Below, piece after piece: positions 16,907 through 24,976 of a stretch of 64,000 nucleotides of DNA (positions are counted from its first letter, which is position 1; each line of letters starts with the position of its first letter). Under the pieces are notes generated by a model. The model ran no database searches. It was not told the origin of the DNA and worked only from the letters and a program-made list of their open reading frames with translations. The stretch is from Lachnospiraceae bacterium. GTDB lineage: Bacteria; Bacillota; Clostridia; Lachnospirales; Lachnospiraceae. The position numbers and the translations under genes were made by a program. The stretch covers positions 20,003 to 84,002 of the forward strand of contig JAAUZI010000014.1 of assembly GCA_014804645.1 (NCBI GenBank). Direction: 5' to 3'.

Positions 16907-17190
16907 TCGTCCAGAAATTCGTCGAAAGCGTCGGCCACCTTTTCGTATTCCTCGTCATTGTCGATATAGTCCAGCGTCGGCTCCTCGTTGGGGTCGTCAG
17001 GATTCTCGCTGTAACGGTAGAACCATACCTCGCCGTCATGGTTTTCTCCCTTTTCGTCCAGGGGCAGCAGCACGATATAGTCCTGCTTTTCCACCTCCAG
17101 AATCGTAATGACGGCGCATGTCACGTCCTGGCCGTTGTCCAGAGACAGCTCAACGGTCATCTCCTCTGTGGGTTCTTCGTATTTTGCCAT
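16870..17190 (-). CDS. DUF1292-family small acidic protein
   Basis: 106 residues, very acidic. The DUF1292 pattern is seen: MTVELSLDNGQDVTCAVITI, then EVEKQDYIVLLPLDEKGE and GEVWFYRYSENPDDPNEEP, then a Glu/Asp-rich tail. Function unknown in the family, which is widespread in Firmicutes. It has its own promoter on the minus strand and RBS GGAGGA. The last 37 bases overlap the helicase gene tail to tail. Confidence 0.85.
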   Translation of the reverse strand: MAKYEEPTEEMTVELSLDNGQDVTCAVITILEVEKQDYIVLLPLDEKGENHDGEVWFYRYSENPDDPNEEPTLDYIDNDEEYEKVADAFDEFLDDQEFDELLQDSE

Positions 17191-17230
17191 AAGAGTATCC
17201 TCCGTCTTTGAAATATGTTTTTACTTTTTT

Positions 17231-17259
17231 ATTGTACAATAATGTATTTTTTATTGCAA
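17231..17259 (-). promoter_or_regulatory. promoter of the DUF1292 gene
   Basis: On the minus strand TTGCAA (17259-17254), 17 bases, TACAAT (17236-17231). Confidence 0.65.
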
Positions 17260-17264
17260 TAAGA

Positions 17265-17293
17265 TTTACAGATGAATGAAAAAAGGATATAAT
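17265..17293 (+). promoter_or_regulatory. promoter of the GH13-like gene
   Basis: TTTACA (17265-17270), 17 bases, TATAAT (17288-17293). It is back to back with the DUF1292 promoter; the two -35 boxes are five bases apart. Confidence 0.65.
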
Positions 17294-17331
17294 CATTGTT
17301 ATAATAGTTTTATACTTAAGGAAAGGAAGAC

Positions 17332-19176
17332 GTGGGTAAAATGACATATAATAATTTTCCGTTTCCCTATGGGGCATATTCCCTCGGACAGGAAATAGAC
17401 GGCATCAGAGCATCTTTCCCTTCCGAGGATGAGGACTGCGGGGTGCTGATCTATCAGAGAGGCAGCGGCAGATTGCTGAAGAAACAGGCGTTTCGGCCCC
17501 AGGACAGACTGGGCAGCATTCGATACGGAGTGATATCGGGCGTCTGTGCCGAGCGGATCAGTTATCTGTTCTACAGCGGGGACAGAGTGTTTCCCGACCG
17601 CTGGGCGCGGGCCTATGAAATCAAGGGCAAATTTGGTGTTCCTCACGGTCCCAGAGATTACCGGGCGGTGCTCGACGACGCCCCCTATGACTGGGGGGAG
17701 GATGTGTGCCCGAAGGTTCCCTATGAGGATGTCGTCTGTTATGGCATGCATGTCAGGGGGTTTACTGCGCACAGTTCCTCCGGCGTCAGGGCCAGGGGTA
17801 CCTTTGCGGGGATAGGAGAGAAACTGGACTATCTGCAGCAGCTGGGGATCACTACGATAGAGCTGCAGCCGATTTACGAGCGGATAGAGATGGAGAGCGG
17901 GGAGACGCTGAATGAGAGGTATCGGGAATATCAGCAGCCGCGGGTTCCCAGACTGAATTACTGGGGCTATCAAGAGGGATACTACTATGCCCCCAAGCGC
18001 AGCTATGCGTCCACGGCGGACCCGGCCACGGAGCTGCGGGAGCTGGTGAGGGCGCTGCATTTGCGGGGTATGGAGATCATCCTGCAGTTTTATTTCCCGG
18101 ACCATGTGCCCACGGACGAGATATTGAACGTACTGCGGTACTGGAGCTGGGCCTATCATGTGGACGGTTTCCACCTGATGGGAGGGGCGCTGCATATCCA
18201 TGCGATTGCCGCGGACCCGGCCCTCAGTGACCGCAAGCTCTGGTACTATGACTTCCCGGCGGAGCAGATATACGGCTATGAGAGGGTTCCGGCCTATCGC
18301 AACCTGGCTGTCTATAACGAGGGTTTCCAGCAGGATGCAAGGCGCCTTTTAAAGGGGGACGAGGGCATGCTGCAGGCGATGACACAGAGGATGCGCTGCA
18401 ACCCCCGGCAGAAGGGCGTAATCAACTATCTCGCGGATTACGCGGGATTCACAATGATGGATATGGTGTCCTACGACAGAAAGCACAACGAGGACAATGG
18501 GGAGAACAACCGGGATGGGAGCGATTGCAATTTCAGCTGGAACTGCGGCGTGGAGGGACCTTCGCGCAAAAAACAGATACAGGCACTGCGCATGAAACAG
18601 CTGCGCAACGCTTTTACTCTGTTGATGCTGTCTCAGGGAACCCCCTATTTTTTCATGGGAGATGAGTTCGGGAGGACCCAGAGGGGCAATAATAATCCCT
18701 ACTGTCAGGACAACGCGGTGACCTGGGTGAATTGGGGAGAGATGGGGAAGAGAGAGGATCTGTATGACTATGTGCGAGAGTTGATCCGGCTGCGCAGACA
18801 GCACAGTATCTTTCATCTGGAGCAGGAGTGTCGGCTGATGGATTACCGCTCCTGTGGAAGTCCGGACATGTCCTATCACGGAACGGAGGCTTGGCGGCCT
18901 GCCTGGGAGCCCTACAATCGCCATATCGGCATAATGCTCAACGGAGCCTACGGTAGGGAAGAGGAGGAGAACTGCTGGTATATTGCCATTAACATGCACT
19001 GGGAAAGCCACGATTTCGCAATGCCCAGGCTCCCCAAAGGACAAATCTGGCGCAGGGTGCTTACCACGGAGGCGGGAAATGGGGAGGCCCAGCAGAGCGC
19101 GGCCCTGGAGGGACAGGTCGTGCGGATGGCTCCCAGGAGCATTGCCCTGTATTGTAGCGAAAAACAGTCACATTAA
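17332..19176 (+). CDS. GlgX/isoamylase-like GH13 protein lacking catalytic residues
   Basis: 614 residues clearly related to glycogen-debranching GH13 enzymes. An N-terminal CBM48-like part is followed by YGMHVRGFTAHSS, the (beta/alpha)8 barrel, and a very conserved stretch HNEDNGENNRDGSDCNFSWN with GVEGPS. The active-site regions are lost: region I is EIILQFYFPDH instead of DVVYNH; region II is GFHLMGG instead of GFRFD (nucleophile Asp absent); region III lacks the Glu-Pro-Trp acid; region IV reads ADYAGFT instead of AHDGFT. It is therefore probably not a hydrolase but a glycan-binding or regulatory paralogue (inference). GTG at 17332 has AAGGAAG upstream; an ATG at 17341 is the alternative start. 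No signal peptide. Confidence 0.85.
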   Translation: MGKMTYNNFPFPYGAYSLGQEIDGIRASFPSEDEDCGVLIYQRGSGRLLKKQAFRPQDRLGSIRYGVISGVCAERISYLFYSGDRVFPDRWARAYEIKGKFGVPHGPRDYRAVLDDAPYDWGEDVCPKVPYEDVVCYGMHVRGFTAHSSSGVRARGTFAGIGEKLDYLQQLGITTIELQPIYERIEMESGETLNERYREYQQPRVPRLNYWGYQEGYYYAPKRSYASTADPATELRELVRALHLRGMEIILQFYFPDHVPTDEILNVLRYWSWAYHVDGFHLMGGALHIHAIAADPALSDRKLWYYDFPAEQIYGYERVPAYRNLAVYNEGFQQDARRLLKGDEGMLQAMTQRMRCNPRQKGVINYLADYAGFTMMDMVSYDRKHNEDNGENNRDGSDCNFSWNCGVEGPSRKKQIQALRMKQLRNAFTLLMLSQGTPYFFMGDEFGRTQRGNNNPYCQDNAVTWVNWGEMGKREDLYDYVRELIRLRRQHSIFHLEQECRLMDYRSCGSPDMSYHGTEAWRPAWEPYNRHIGIMLNGAYGREEEENCWYIAINMHWESHDFAMPRLPKGQIWRRVLTTEAGNGEAQQSAALEGQVVRMAPRSIALYCSEKQSH

Positions 19177-19226
19177 CGGAAATGCCGCATAGGATAGAGT
19201 AACAAAAAGGATAGGAAACATGGCGT

Positions 19227-19520
19227 ATGAACTGTCTGATTATCCTGTTGCTGCTGGCCTGCGGAGGGTGCCGCAACGGTCAGAGCTGCGGCTGCGGAAA
19301 TGTGAGGAGCGGAAATGCATGTTGTCAGAGGGACGAAGACCGTGACAACGACTGTCCCTGTAGGGGAGAGGGCCGCGGATCTGTGAGAGGTTCCGGAAAC
19401 TCTGAGGAGCATGAACATCACGACCACCATGACCACGACCGCAGGCAGGGCGGCCCCGCTGCGTGGAATAGCTTTCCCAGCATTTCCGGCGGCGAGAGCT
19501 GCGGCTGCGATGCGGAGTAA
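19227..19520 (+). CDS. small Cys/Gly/His-rich peptide with hydrophobic N-terminus
   Basis: 97 residues starting MNCLIILLLLACGGC, a short hydrophobic stretch, followed by alternating Cys/Gly (NGQSCGCGN), a His/Asp run (EEHEHHDHHDHDRR) and a Gly/Ser tail ending GGESCGCDAE. The composition suggests metal binding or extracytoplasmic display, but no family function is known to me. RBS-like AGGATAGGAAA lies upstream. A different-frame ORF starts at 19220 and encodes only 41 residues with no recognisable features. A strong terminator follows. Confidence 0.6.
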   Translation: MNCLIILLLLACGGCRNGQSCGCGNVRSGNACCQRDEDRDNDCPCRGEGRGSVRGSGNSEEHEHHDHHDHDRRQGGPAAWNSFPSISGGESCGCDAE

Positions 19521-19540
19521 TGTCATAGGAAATAGCAGGC

Positions 19541-19570
19541 AAAAGCCCGGCCTTTTATGGCGGGCTTTTG
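19541..19570 (+). terminator. intrinsic terminator after the small Cys-rich gene
   Basis: AAAAGCCCG (19541-19549) pairs with CGGGCTTTT (19561-19569), 11-base loop, and a U-run within the 3' arm. Confidence 0.75.
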
Positions 19571-19595
19571 TCAGGACCTTTTTTCCAAAAAGGTA

Positions 19596-19624
19596 TTTAA
19601 CAAAAAGGGGTTTTGTGCTATAAT
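19596..19624 (+). promoter_or_regulatory. promoter of the lactonase-type gene
   Basis: TTTAAC (19596-19601), 17 bases, TATAAT (19619-19624). GGGAGGAGG lies just before the ATG at 19664. Confidence 0.6.
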
Positions 19625-19663
19625 TCGGATAAAGCGCTGTAAGAGACGATTGGGAGGAGGTAT

Positions 19664-20722
19664 ATGGCTATGGCGAAAGAGAAATATGTTGCATACGTAT
19701 CCACCTACACGATGGGGGACAGCCATGGTATCAGAGTGTATGACGTAGACGTGGAAAATGGGCGTTTTACAGAGAAGGATAAGGTGGAGATTACCAACTC
19801 CTCTTATGTGGCGATTTCCCACAACCGCAAATATCTGTATTCCATCACAGACTTCGGTGTGGAGGCATATAACATTCTGAAGGACGGCAGCCTTGAACTG
19901 CTGAATTTTGTTTCCATCAACGGAATGAGAGGGTGCTATCTGTCCACAGACTATACAGATCAGTATCTCTTTGTGGCGGGATACCATGATGGGAAACTGA
20001 CCGTGCTGCGGCTCGAGGAAGATGGTTCCATCGGCGCTATCACGGACGAGATATTCCACAAGGGCATGAGCAGCCAATCCGGGCGGAATTCCCGGCCGCA
20101 CGTCAACTGTGCCCGGATGACTCATGACAACAAATACCTGCTGGTGGCTGACCAGGGAATGGATCATGTGAACGTGTACCGCATTAATTTGGATAGCGGC
20201 AAGCTGCGGCTTGCCGATGTGATCCGCGGCGATATGGAGGCGGGGCCAAGACATGTAAAGATGTCCCAGGATGGCCGTTTTGTCTATATCGTGAATGAGT
20301 GGGAGTGCAATATAGACGTCTACTCCTATGAGGAGAAGGGGGATGTTCCGTATTTTAACAGGATACAGAGTATTTCCACCCTGAATGACTATGCCCCCCA
20401 GGGGAGTGCCGCAAACGCTCTGAGTTTTTCTGCGGATTATAACTATCTGCTCAGTTCCAATGTGGGAGATAACTCGGTGATCCTGTACAATGTGAACAAG
20501 GAGGACGGTACGCTGACCAAGAATTTCTGCCTGCCCATCAGCGGAGAATTTCCCAAGGATGCGGATATCTTTCCCAACAATAAGTTTGTGGTGTCGTTGA
20601 ATCACGAATCGTCTACGCTGACATTTTTTAAGATCGATGTGACAAATGGCTGGATGACCATGAATGGAGCGCCGATGAAACTGGAGGCGCCTAATTGCAT
20701 TATATTTCATAAGCTGGCGTGA
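19664..20722 (+). CDS. lactonase-family seven-bladed beta-propeller protein (6-phosphogluconolactonase type)
   Basis: 352 residues. Blade-like repeats such as SYVAISHNRKYLYSI, YLSTDYTDQYLFVAGY, CARMTHDNKYLLVADQG and HVKMSQDGRFVYIVNEW are typical of the Pgl/YkgB lactonase family. GPRHV and the ADIFPNNKFV/SLNHESSTL end match the family. Known members hydrolyse 6-phosphogluconolactone in the pentose phosphate pathway, but many paralogues have unknown sugar-lactone substrates, so the reaction is tentative. Cytoplasmic (no signal peptide). Monocistronic: own promoter and a terminator at 20755-20799. Confidence 0.82.
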   Translation: MAMAKEKYVAYVSTYTMGDSHGIRVYDVDVENGRFTEKDKVEITNSSYVAISHNRKYLYSITDFGVEAYNILKDGSLELLNFVSINGMRGCYLSTDYTDQYLFVAGYHDGKLTVLRLEEDGSIGAITDEIFHKGMSSQSGRNSRPHVNCARMTHDNKYLLVADQGMDHVNVYRINLDSGKLRLADVIRGDMEAGPRHVKMSQDGRFVYIVNEWECNIDVYSYEEKGDVPYFNRIQSISTLNDYAPQGSAANALSFSADYNYLLSSNVGDNSVILYNVNKEDGTLTKNFCLPISGEFPKDADIFPNNKFVVSLNHESSTLTFFKIDVTNGWMTMNGAPMKLEAPNCIIFHKLA

Positions 20723-20754
20723 GGCAAAATGAATTATTCTCACTAACGACAGTA

Positions 20755-20799
20755 TAAAGCCGATTCTTTCTTGAAATTTTAAAGAAGGAATCGGCTTTT
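20755..20799. terminator. bidirectional terminator between lactonase gene and aroC
   Basis: AAAGCCGATTC..TTCTT and AAGAAGGAATCGGCTTTT form a long stem with a small bulge. It has a U-rich 3' end in both directions and lies between convergent genes. Confidence 0.75.
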
Positions 20800-20812
20800 G
20801 TGTTGTGAGTGG

Positions 20813-21931
20813 TCAGTCCTGTGGGGAATCGGAGTTTCGGTAGAAACGTTCCAGGCTGTCCATGCGGCAGCACAGGTTGGCCATCATAGCGTCTAACAGG
20901 GTGATGGCGGTCATGCATTCCAGGACTACCACGGCCCTAGGAACGATGATGGGGTCGTGGCGGCCCTTGATTTGGATGTCGATATCATGGCCGGAGTTGT
21001 CCACAGTCTGCTGGGGTGCATAGATGGAGGGAGTGGGTTTCACATGGGCGCGCAGCAGGATATCGCTGCCGTCGCTGATGCCGCCCAGAATACCTCCGGC
21101 GTGGTTGGTGGCCTTCACCACACGGTCCCGCTCCATGCGGAAAGCATCGTTGTTCTCGCTGCCATAGCGTGTGGACACGGCTGTCCCGTCGCCGATCTCC
21201 ACGGCTTTCACCGCTCCGATGGACATGGCGGCCTGAGCCAGCAGGGCGTCCAGCTTGCAGAAGACAGGGTCCCCGATCCCGGCGGGAACTCCGCTCACCC
21301 TGCACTCCATTACGCCGCCCACGGAATCCAAGCGTTTTATGGCGTCCTCCAGATAGGCTACGGCTTTGCCGTCCGCCTCCCGGTCAGGCATGGCAGTGCG
21401 GGTCTCACAGATGGCACGGGCATCAAAATGCTCCGGGTCTATGGTGATGGGGCCTATGGAGAGGGTGTAGGCGCAGACCTCTATGCCCAGCTGTCTCAAA
21501 ATTTTGCAGGCGATGGCGCCCGCCGCCACCCGTCCGGCCGTCTCCCGGGCGGAGGAGCGCCCGCCGCCCCGATAATCTCGGAAACCATATTTTTGATCGA
21601 AGGTATAGTCCGCATGTCCAGGGCGGTAGCAGGAGGCGATATCGCTGTAGTCCCGGGAAATCTGAGAGGTGTTGCGTATCAGCAGGGAGATGGGGGTGCC
21701 GGTGGTGCGCCCCTCAAAGACTCCCGACAGAATCTCCACCCGGTCAGCCTCGCTGCGGGAAGTGGTGATCTGACTCTGCCCGGGTTTGCGCCGGTCCAGA
21801 TACATCTGAATATCCTCCTCTGTTAGAGCCAGTCCCGCGGGACAGCCGTCAACGACCACGCCAAGGGCAGGTCCGTGGGATTCTCCCCAGGTGGTGATGC
21901 GAAACAAATTGCCGAAAGTCGATCCAGCCAT
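20813..21931 (-). CDS. aroC: chorismate synthase
   Basis: 372 residues from ATG 21931 ([20 protein letters not shown]). It converts 5-enolpyruvylshikimate 3-phosphate to chorismate, the last common step of aromatic amino-acid synthesis, using reduced FMN. Signatures: [36 protein letters not shown] and [13 protein letters not shown]. The open frame extends 21 codons upstream, but AAAGGAG immediately before 21931 fixes the start. It stands alone, without neighbouring aro genes, between two terminators or promoters. Confidence 0.95.
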   Translation of the reverse strand: MAGSTFGNLFRITTWGESHGPALGVVVDGCPAGLALTEEDIQMYLDRRKPGQSQITTSRSEADRVEILSGVFEGRTTGTPISLLIRNTSQISRDYSDIASCYRPGHADYTFDQKYGFRDYRGGGRSSARETAGRVAAGAIACKILRQLGIEVCAYTLSIGPITIDPEHFDARAICETRTAMPDREADGKAVAYLEDAIKRLDSVGGVMECRVSGVPAGIGDPVFCKLDALLAQAAMSIGAVKAVEIGDGTAVSTRYGSENNDAFRMERDRVVKATNHAGGILGGISDGSDILLRAHVKPTPSIYAPQQTVDNSGHDIDIQIKGRHDPIIVPRAVVVLECMTAITLLDAMMANLCCRMDSLERFYRNSDSPQD

Positions 21932-21965
21932 ATCAAGTTCTCCTTTTTCCATAGCATTTTTATTG

Positions 21966-21994
21966 ATTATAGCTAATTTTAAAAAAAATAGCAA
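21966..21994 (-). promoter_or_regulatory. aroC promoter
   Basis: On the minus strand TTGCTA (21994-21989), 17 bases, TATAAT (21971-21966), 35 bases upstream of the aroC start. Confidence 0.65.
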
Positions 21995-22089
21995 CTTTTC
22001 GCAAAAAAATGATGCAGTTTAAAAAAAGCTGTGATATGATAGAGTTGATTTAGTGCGGATATATATGGCATTACAGAACCGAGGTAACG

Positions 22090-23166
22090 ATGAAGACAAC
22101 TGTCGAGGAAATAATAAGATACAGATTACTTAAAATGAGCAAAAAGGGGCCGATACGCAGAGCGATCGCCATTGTCGGCATGTGCGTCTGTGTCTCCGTC
22201 TTTCATTTCCTGCATTATCTGCGGGATAATAAAAAGCGTCTGGCCATGGTGATGATGTCCCTGGTGCTGTTTACCGCTTATGCCAGCTTTTCCTTCCCGA
22301 TTTTTGCAGACAGCGAGGAGTACAAGATGGATGAGCGCCTGGCGGCGCTGATCAGCGACGATTCCGTATCGCTGGTACAGGAGGCAGAGATCAGCCTGGA
22401 GGACCTGGAGAGCTGGGAGGAGGAACTGCTCCTGGGGGAGGACGAGACAGAACTGCTGGAGGAGGACGATGAAGACCAGATTGTCCTGGAGGATATTCTG
22501 AGCTACCGCAGGGAGCAGGAACTGTATGCGAATCCCATCGTGGACACGCCTGAGGAGAAGGAGGAGTCGCTGGATTTTTCCGCTGACGACTGGCGGCTTA
22601 TACTGATAAACAAGCAGCACCCCATACCCGAGGACTATGATTTTACCCTTGCGACGATCAAGGGCAGCCAGAAGTGTGACGAGAGGATCATAGACGATCT
22701 GCTGGCCATGATGCAGGCAGCCAGGGAGGCGGGATTCAATCTGCTGATAAAGTCCCCCTACCGGAGTGACGCCAGACAGGAGCAGTTGTTTGAAAGAAAA
22801 ATAAAGCTGTTTATGGGGAAGGGTATGTCCTATATGGACGCTTTCAAACTGGGCAGTCAGATCGTGCAGGTGCCGAATTCCAGTGAGCATCAGATCGGTT
22901 TGGCATTGGATATTGTGTCTGATTATTATGATTCCCTGAACCGAGGTGATTCCCTGACCCAGGGATTTGGAGATACGGAGGCGGGAATCTGGATGGAGGA
23001 GCACTGCGCGGAGTTCGGATTTATCGTGCGCTATCCCAAGGGCAAGGAATACATCACCAGTGTGGAATACGAGCCATGGCATTTCCGCTATGTGGGAGTG
23101 GAGGCCGCCACAATTATTATGGAGCAGGAGCTTACGCTGGAGGAGTTTTTGGATCAGCTGGATTGA
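22090..23166 (+). CDS. membrane-anchored D-alanyl-D-alanine carboxypeptidase, VanY/M15B family
   Basis: 358 residues. Two hydrophobic stretches near the N-terminus (about 24-44 and 51-75, ending FSFPIFA) anchor or export the protein. An acidic linker (many Glu, residues 80-150) follows, then a VanY-type peptidase domain. Zinc-ligand motifs: SSEHQIGLALDI (S-x-H-x-x-G-x-A-x-D, about 265) and EPWHFRYVG (about 328), plus the family segment KSPYRSDARQEQLF. It should trim D-Ala from peptidoglycan stem peptides outside the cell. It is followed 13 bases later by tgt, probably in one transcript. A TATGAT at 22035-22040 may be its -10, but the -35 is poor. Confidence 0.87.
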   Translation: MKTTVEEIIRYRLLKMSKKGPIRRAIAIVGMCVCVSVFHFLHYLRDNKKRLAMVMMSLVLFTAYASFSFPIFADSEEYKMDERLAALISDDSVSLVQEAEISLEDLESWEEELLLGEDETELLEEDDEDQIVLEDILSYRREQELYANPIVDTPEEKEESLDFSADDWRLILINKQHPIPEDYDFTLATIKGSQKCDERIIDDLLAMMQAAREAGFNLLIKSPYRSDARQEQLFERKIKLFMGKGMSYMDAFKLGSQIVQVPNSSEHQIGLALDIVSDYYDSLNRGDSLTQGFGDTEAGIWMEEHCAEFGFIVRYPKGKEYITSVEYEPWHFRYVGVEAATIIMEQELTLEEFLDQLD

Positions 23167-23179
23167 GCATGGGAGGTTT

Positions 23180-24316
23180 ATGTATCAGATATTGAAAATG
23201 GAGGGCAGAGCCAAACGGGGGCGCCTGTCCACCGTACATGGAGTGATAGAAACCCCGGTTTTTATGAATGTCGGCACTGTGGCAGCCATCAAGGGCGCAG
23301 TATCCACAGAGGATCTGGAGAGTATCGGAACCCAGGTGGAGCTGTCCAATACCTATCATCTGCATGTGCGGCCGGGAGACGTCGTGGTGAAACAGCTGGG
23401 GGGATTGCATCGGTTTATGTCTTGGAATAAGCCCATACTCACGGATTCCGGCGGCTTTCAGGTATTCTCCCTGGCGGGACTGCGTAAGATCAAGGAGGAG
23501 GGGGTGTATTTTAACTCCCATATCGATGGGCGCAAAATATTCATGGGACCTGAGGAGAGCATGCAGATTCAGTCCAATCTGGCCTCGACCATCGCCATGG
23601 CCTTTGACGAGTGCGCGCCAAGCAAGGCGGACCGGGCCTATGTGCAGGCGTCCGTGGAGCGCACCACCAGATGGCTGGAGCGCTGTAAGCGCAAGATGCA
23701 GCAGCTAAACCAGATGGAGGACACGATCAACCGAGACCAGCTGCTCTTTGGCATCAATCAGGGAGCTGTCTATGAGGATATCCGTATCGAGCATGCAAAG
23801 CGCATACGGGAATTGGATCTGGACGGTTACGCTGTGGGCGGTCTGGCGGTGGGGGAGAGCCACGAGGAAATGTATCGTGTTCTGGATGCGGTGGTGCCCT
23901 ATTTGCCCACAGACAAGCCTACTTATCTGATGGGCGTGGGAACCCCGGCCAACATTCTGGAGGGCGTGGAGAGAGGAGTGGATTTTTTTGACTGTGTCTA
24001 CCCCAGCAGGAATGGCAGACACGGACATTTGTACACAAACCATGGCAAGATCAATCTCTTTAACGCAAAGTATGAGCTGGACGACAGACCTGTTGAGGAG
24101 GGCTGCGGCTGTCCCGTCTGCAGACGGTATAGCCGGGCGTATATCCGGCACCTGCTGAAGGCCCGGGAGATGCTGGGCATGCGCCTCTGTGTGCTGCACA
24201 ACCTGTATTTCTACAATACGATGATGGCGGAGATACGAGATGCGCTGGACCAGGGCAGTTTCGCCGCGTACAAGAGGGATAAGCTGGAGAGAATGGCCAC
24301 ACCGGAAAGGATATAA
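23180..24316 (+). CDS. tgt: queuine tRNA-ribosyltransferase
   Basis: 378 residues. It exchanges guanine 34 for the queuine precursor preQ1 in tRNAs with GUN anticodons. Motifs: DSGGFQVFSL (catalytic Asp, about 88), GGLAVGES, the second aspartate in DCVYPSRNGRHG (about 271), and the zinc site CGCPVCRRYSRAYIRHL. ATG 23180 follows GGGAGG closely; the open frame runs further upstream only through the VanY gene. No queuosine-synthesis genes lie nearby. Confidence 0.95.
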   Translation: MYQILKMEGRAKRGRLSTVHGVIETPVFMNVGTVAAIKGAVSTEDLESIGTQVELSNTYHLHVRPGDVVVKQLGGLHRFMSWNKPILTDSGGFQVFSLAGLRKIKEEGVYFNSHIDGRKIFMGPEESMQIQSNLASTIAMAFDECAPSKADRAYVQASVERTTRWLERCKRKMQQLNQMEDTINRDQLLFGINQGAVYEDIRIEHAKRIRELDLDGYAVGGLAVGESHEEMYRVLDAVVPYLPTDKPTYLMGVGTPANILEGVERGVDFFDCVYPSRNGRHGHLYTNHGKINLFNAKYELDDRPVEEGCGCPVCRRYSRAYIRHLLKAREMLGMRLCVLHNLYFYNTMMAEIRDALDQGSFAAYKRDKLERMATPERI

Positions 24317-24344
24317 ACTTTTTCTAAATTTTCAAAGAAAGCAC

Positions 24345-24373
24345 TTGTCCCGGATGGAAATATTGTGTATAGT
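24345..24373 (+). promoter_or_regulatory. promoter of yajC
   Basis: TTGTCC (24345-24350), 17 bases, TATAGT (24368-24373). Confidence 0.55.
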
Positions 24374-24408
24374 ATTAGGATGAGTGTGGATGCGATGATC
24401 GGCGAAAC

Positions 24409-24451
24409 ATGCGGAATGGAGGTTCTAAAGAACCTCTAAAATTAGGAGGAA
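24409..24451 (+). promoter_or_regulatory. yajC leader, ATGCGGAAC-family element
   Basis: ATGCGGAA (24409-24416), then the perfect hairpin GAGGTTCTAAAGAACCTC (24419-24436), then AAAATTAGGAGG leading into the start codon. The same 18-base hairpin occurs upstream of nfnA at 55976-55993. Confidence 0.6.
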
Positions 24452-24458
24452 AATAAAT

Positions 24459-24788
24459 ATGGGCATTTTATTGACTGGCGAAGAGGTAATGGCCGAGCAG
24501 AGCGGCATGGGAAGTCTGCTGTACATGGTTATCATTTACGGTTTGGTTTTTGTGGTTATCTATTTTATACTGTTCAGACCGCAGAAAAAGGAGCAAAAGA
24601 GGATGCAGACTATGCTGGCGGCATTGGAGATAGGCGACAGCGTACTGACGACAGCGGGTTTTTATGGCGTGATAATTGATATTCCAGATGATACTACTGT
24701 TATTGTGGAGTTTGGCAGCAATAAAAACTGTCGTATTCCTATGGAGAAGTCGGCAATCAGCCGTGTGGAGAAGGCTACGGAGCAATAG
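24459..24788 (+). CDS. yajC: preprotein translocase subunit YajC
   Basis: 109 residues: one transmembrane helix (LLYMVIIYGLVFVVIYFILF, about 20-39) followed by the YajC signature FRPQKKEQKRMQTMLAALEIGD and GFYGVI. It associates with SecDF and aids protein export. secD/secF do not follow here; a strong terminator does. RBS AGGAGG. Confidence 0.92.
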   Translation: MGILLTGEEVMAEQSGMGSLLYMVIIYGLVFVVIYFILFRPQKKEQKRMQTMLAALEIGDSVLTTAGFYGVIIDIPDDTTVIVEFGSNKNCRIPMEKSAISRVEKATEQ

Positions 24789-24799
24789 GAATGTACAGT

Positions 24800-24830
24800 G
24801 CCACGAGACAGGGTTGTCTCGTGGCTTTTT
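24800..24830 (+). terminator. intrinsic terminator after yajC
   Basis: GCCACGAGACA (24800-24810), loop GGGT, TGTCTCGTGGC (24815-24825), then TTTTT. An 11-base perfect stem. Confidence 0.9.
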
Positions 24831-24881
24831 CCTATATATGGATATTTTCCAGATTTCTTTACAAGATATTGCGAAAAACAC

Positions 24882-24909
24882 TTGCATAAATTTGAACATA
24901 TAGTAAAAT
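24882..24909 (+). promoter_or_regulatory. promoter of the sortase gene
   Basis: TTGCAT (24882-24887), 16 bases, TAAAAT (24904-24909). A further TATGAT at 24918-24923 could serve instead. Confidence 0.45.
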
Positions 24910-24976
24910 AGAAGTGATATGATATAAGTGTGGCACATATGTTTCTGAGGAGTACAGGAGCAGACCGGACAGAATT

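Noticed and set aside
19571..20743. A 390-codon minus-strand frame opposite the lactonase-family gene
   Set aside because: The plus-strand product shows regular beta-propeller repeats with promoter, RBS and terminator; the antisense frame has none of these.
22967..23179. 71-codon N-terminal extension of Tgt
   Set aside because: It overlaps the VanY-type gene in another frame and is not part of the Tgt family; GGGAGG precedes ATG 23180.
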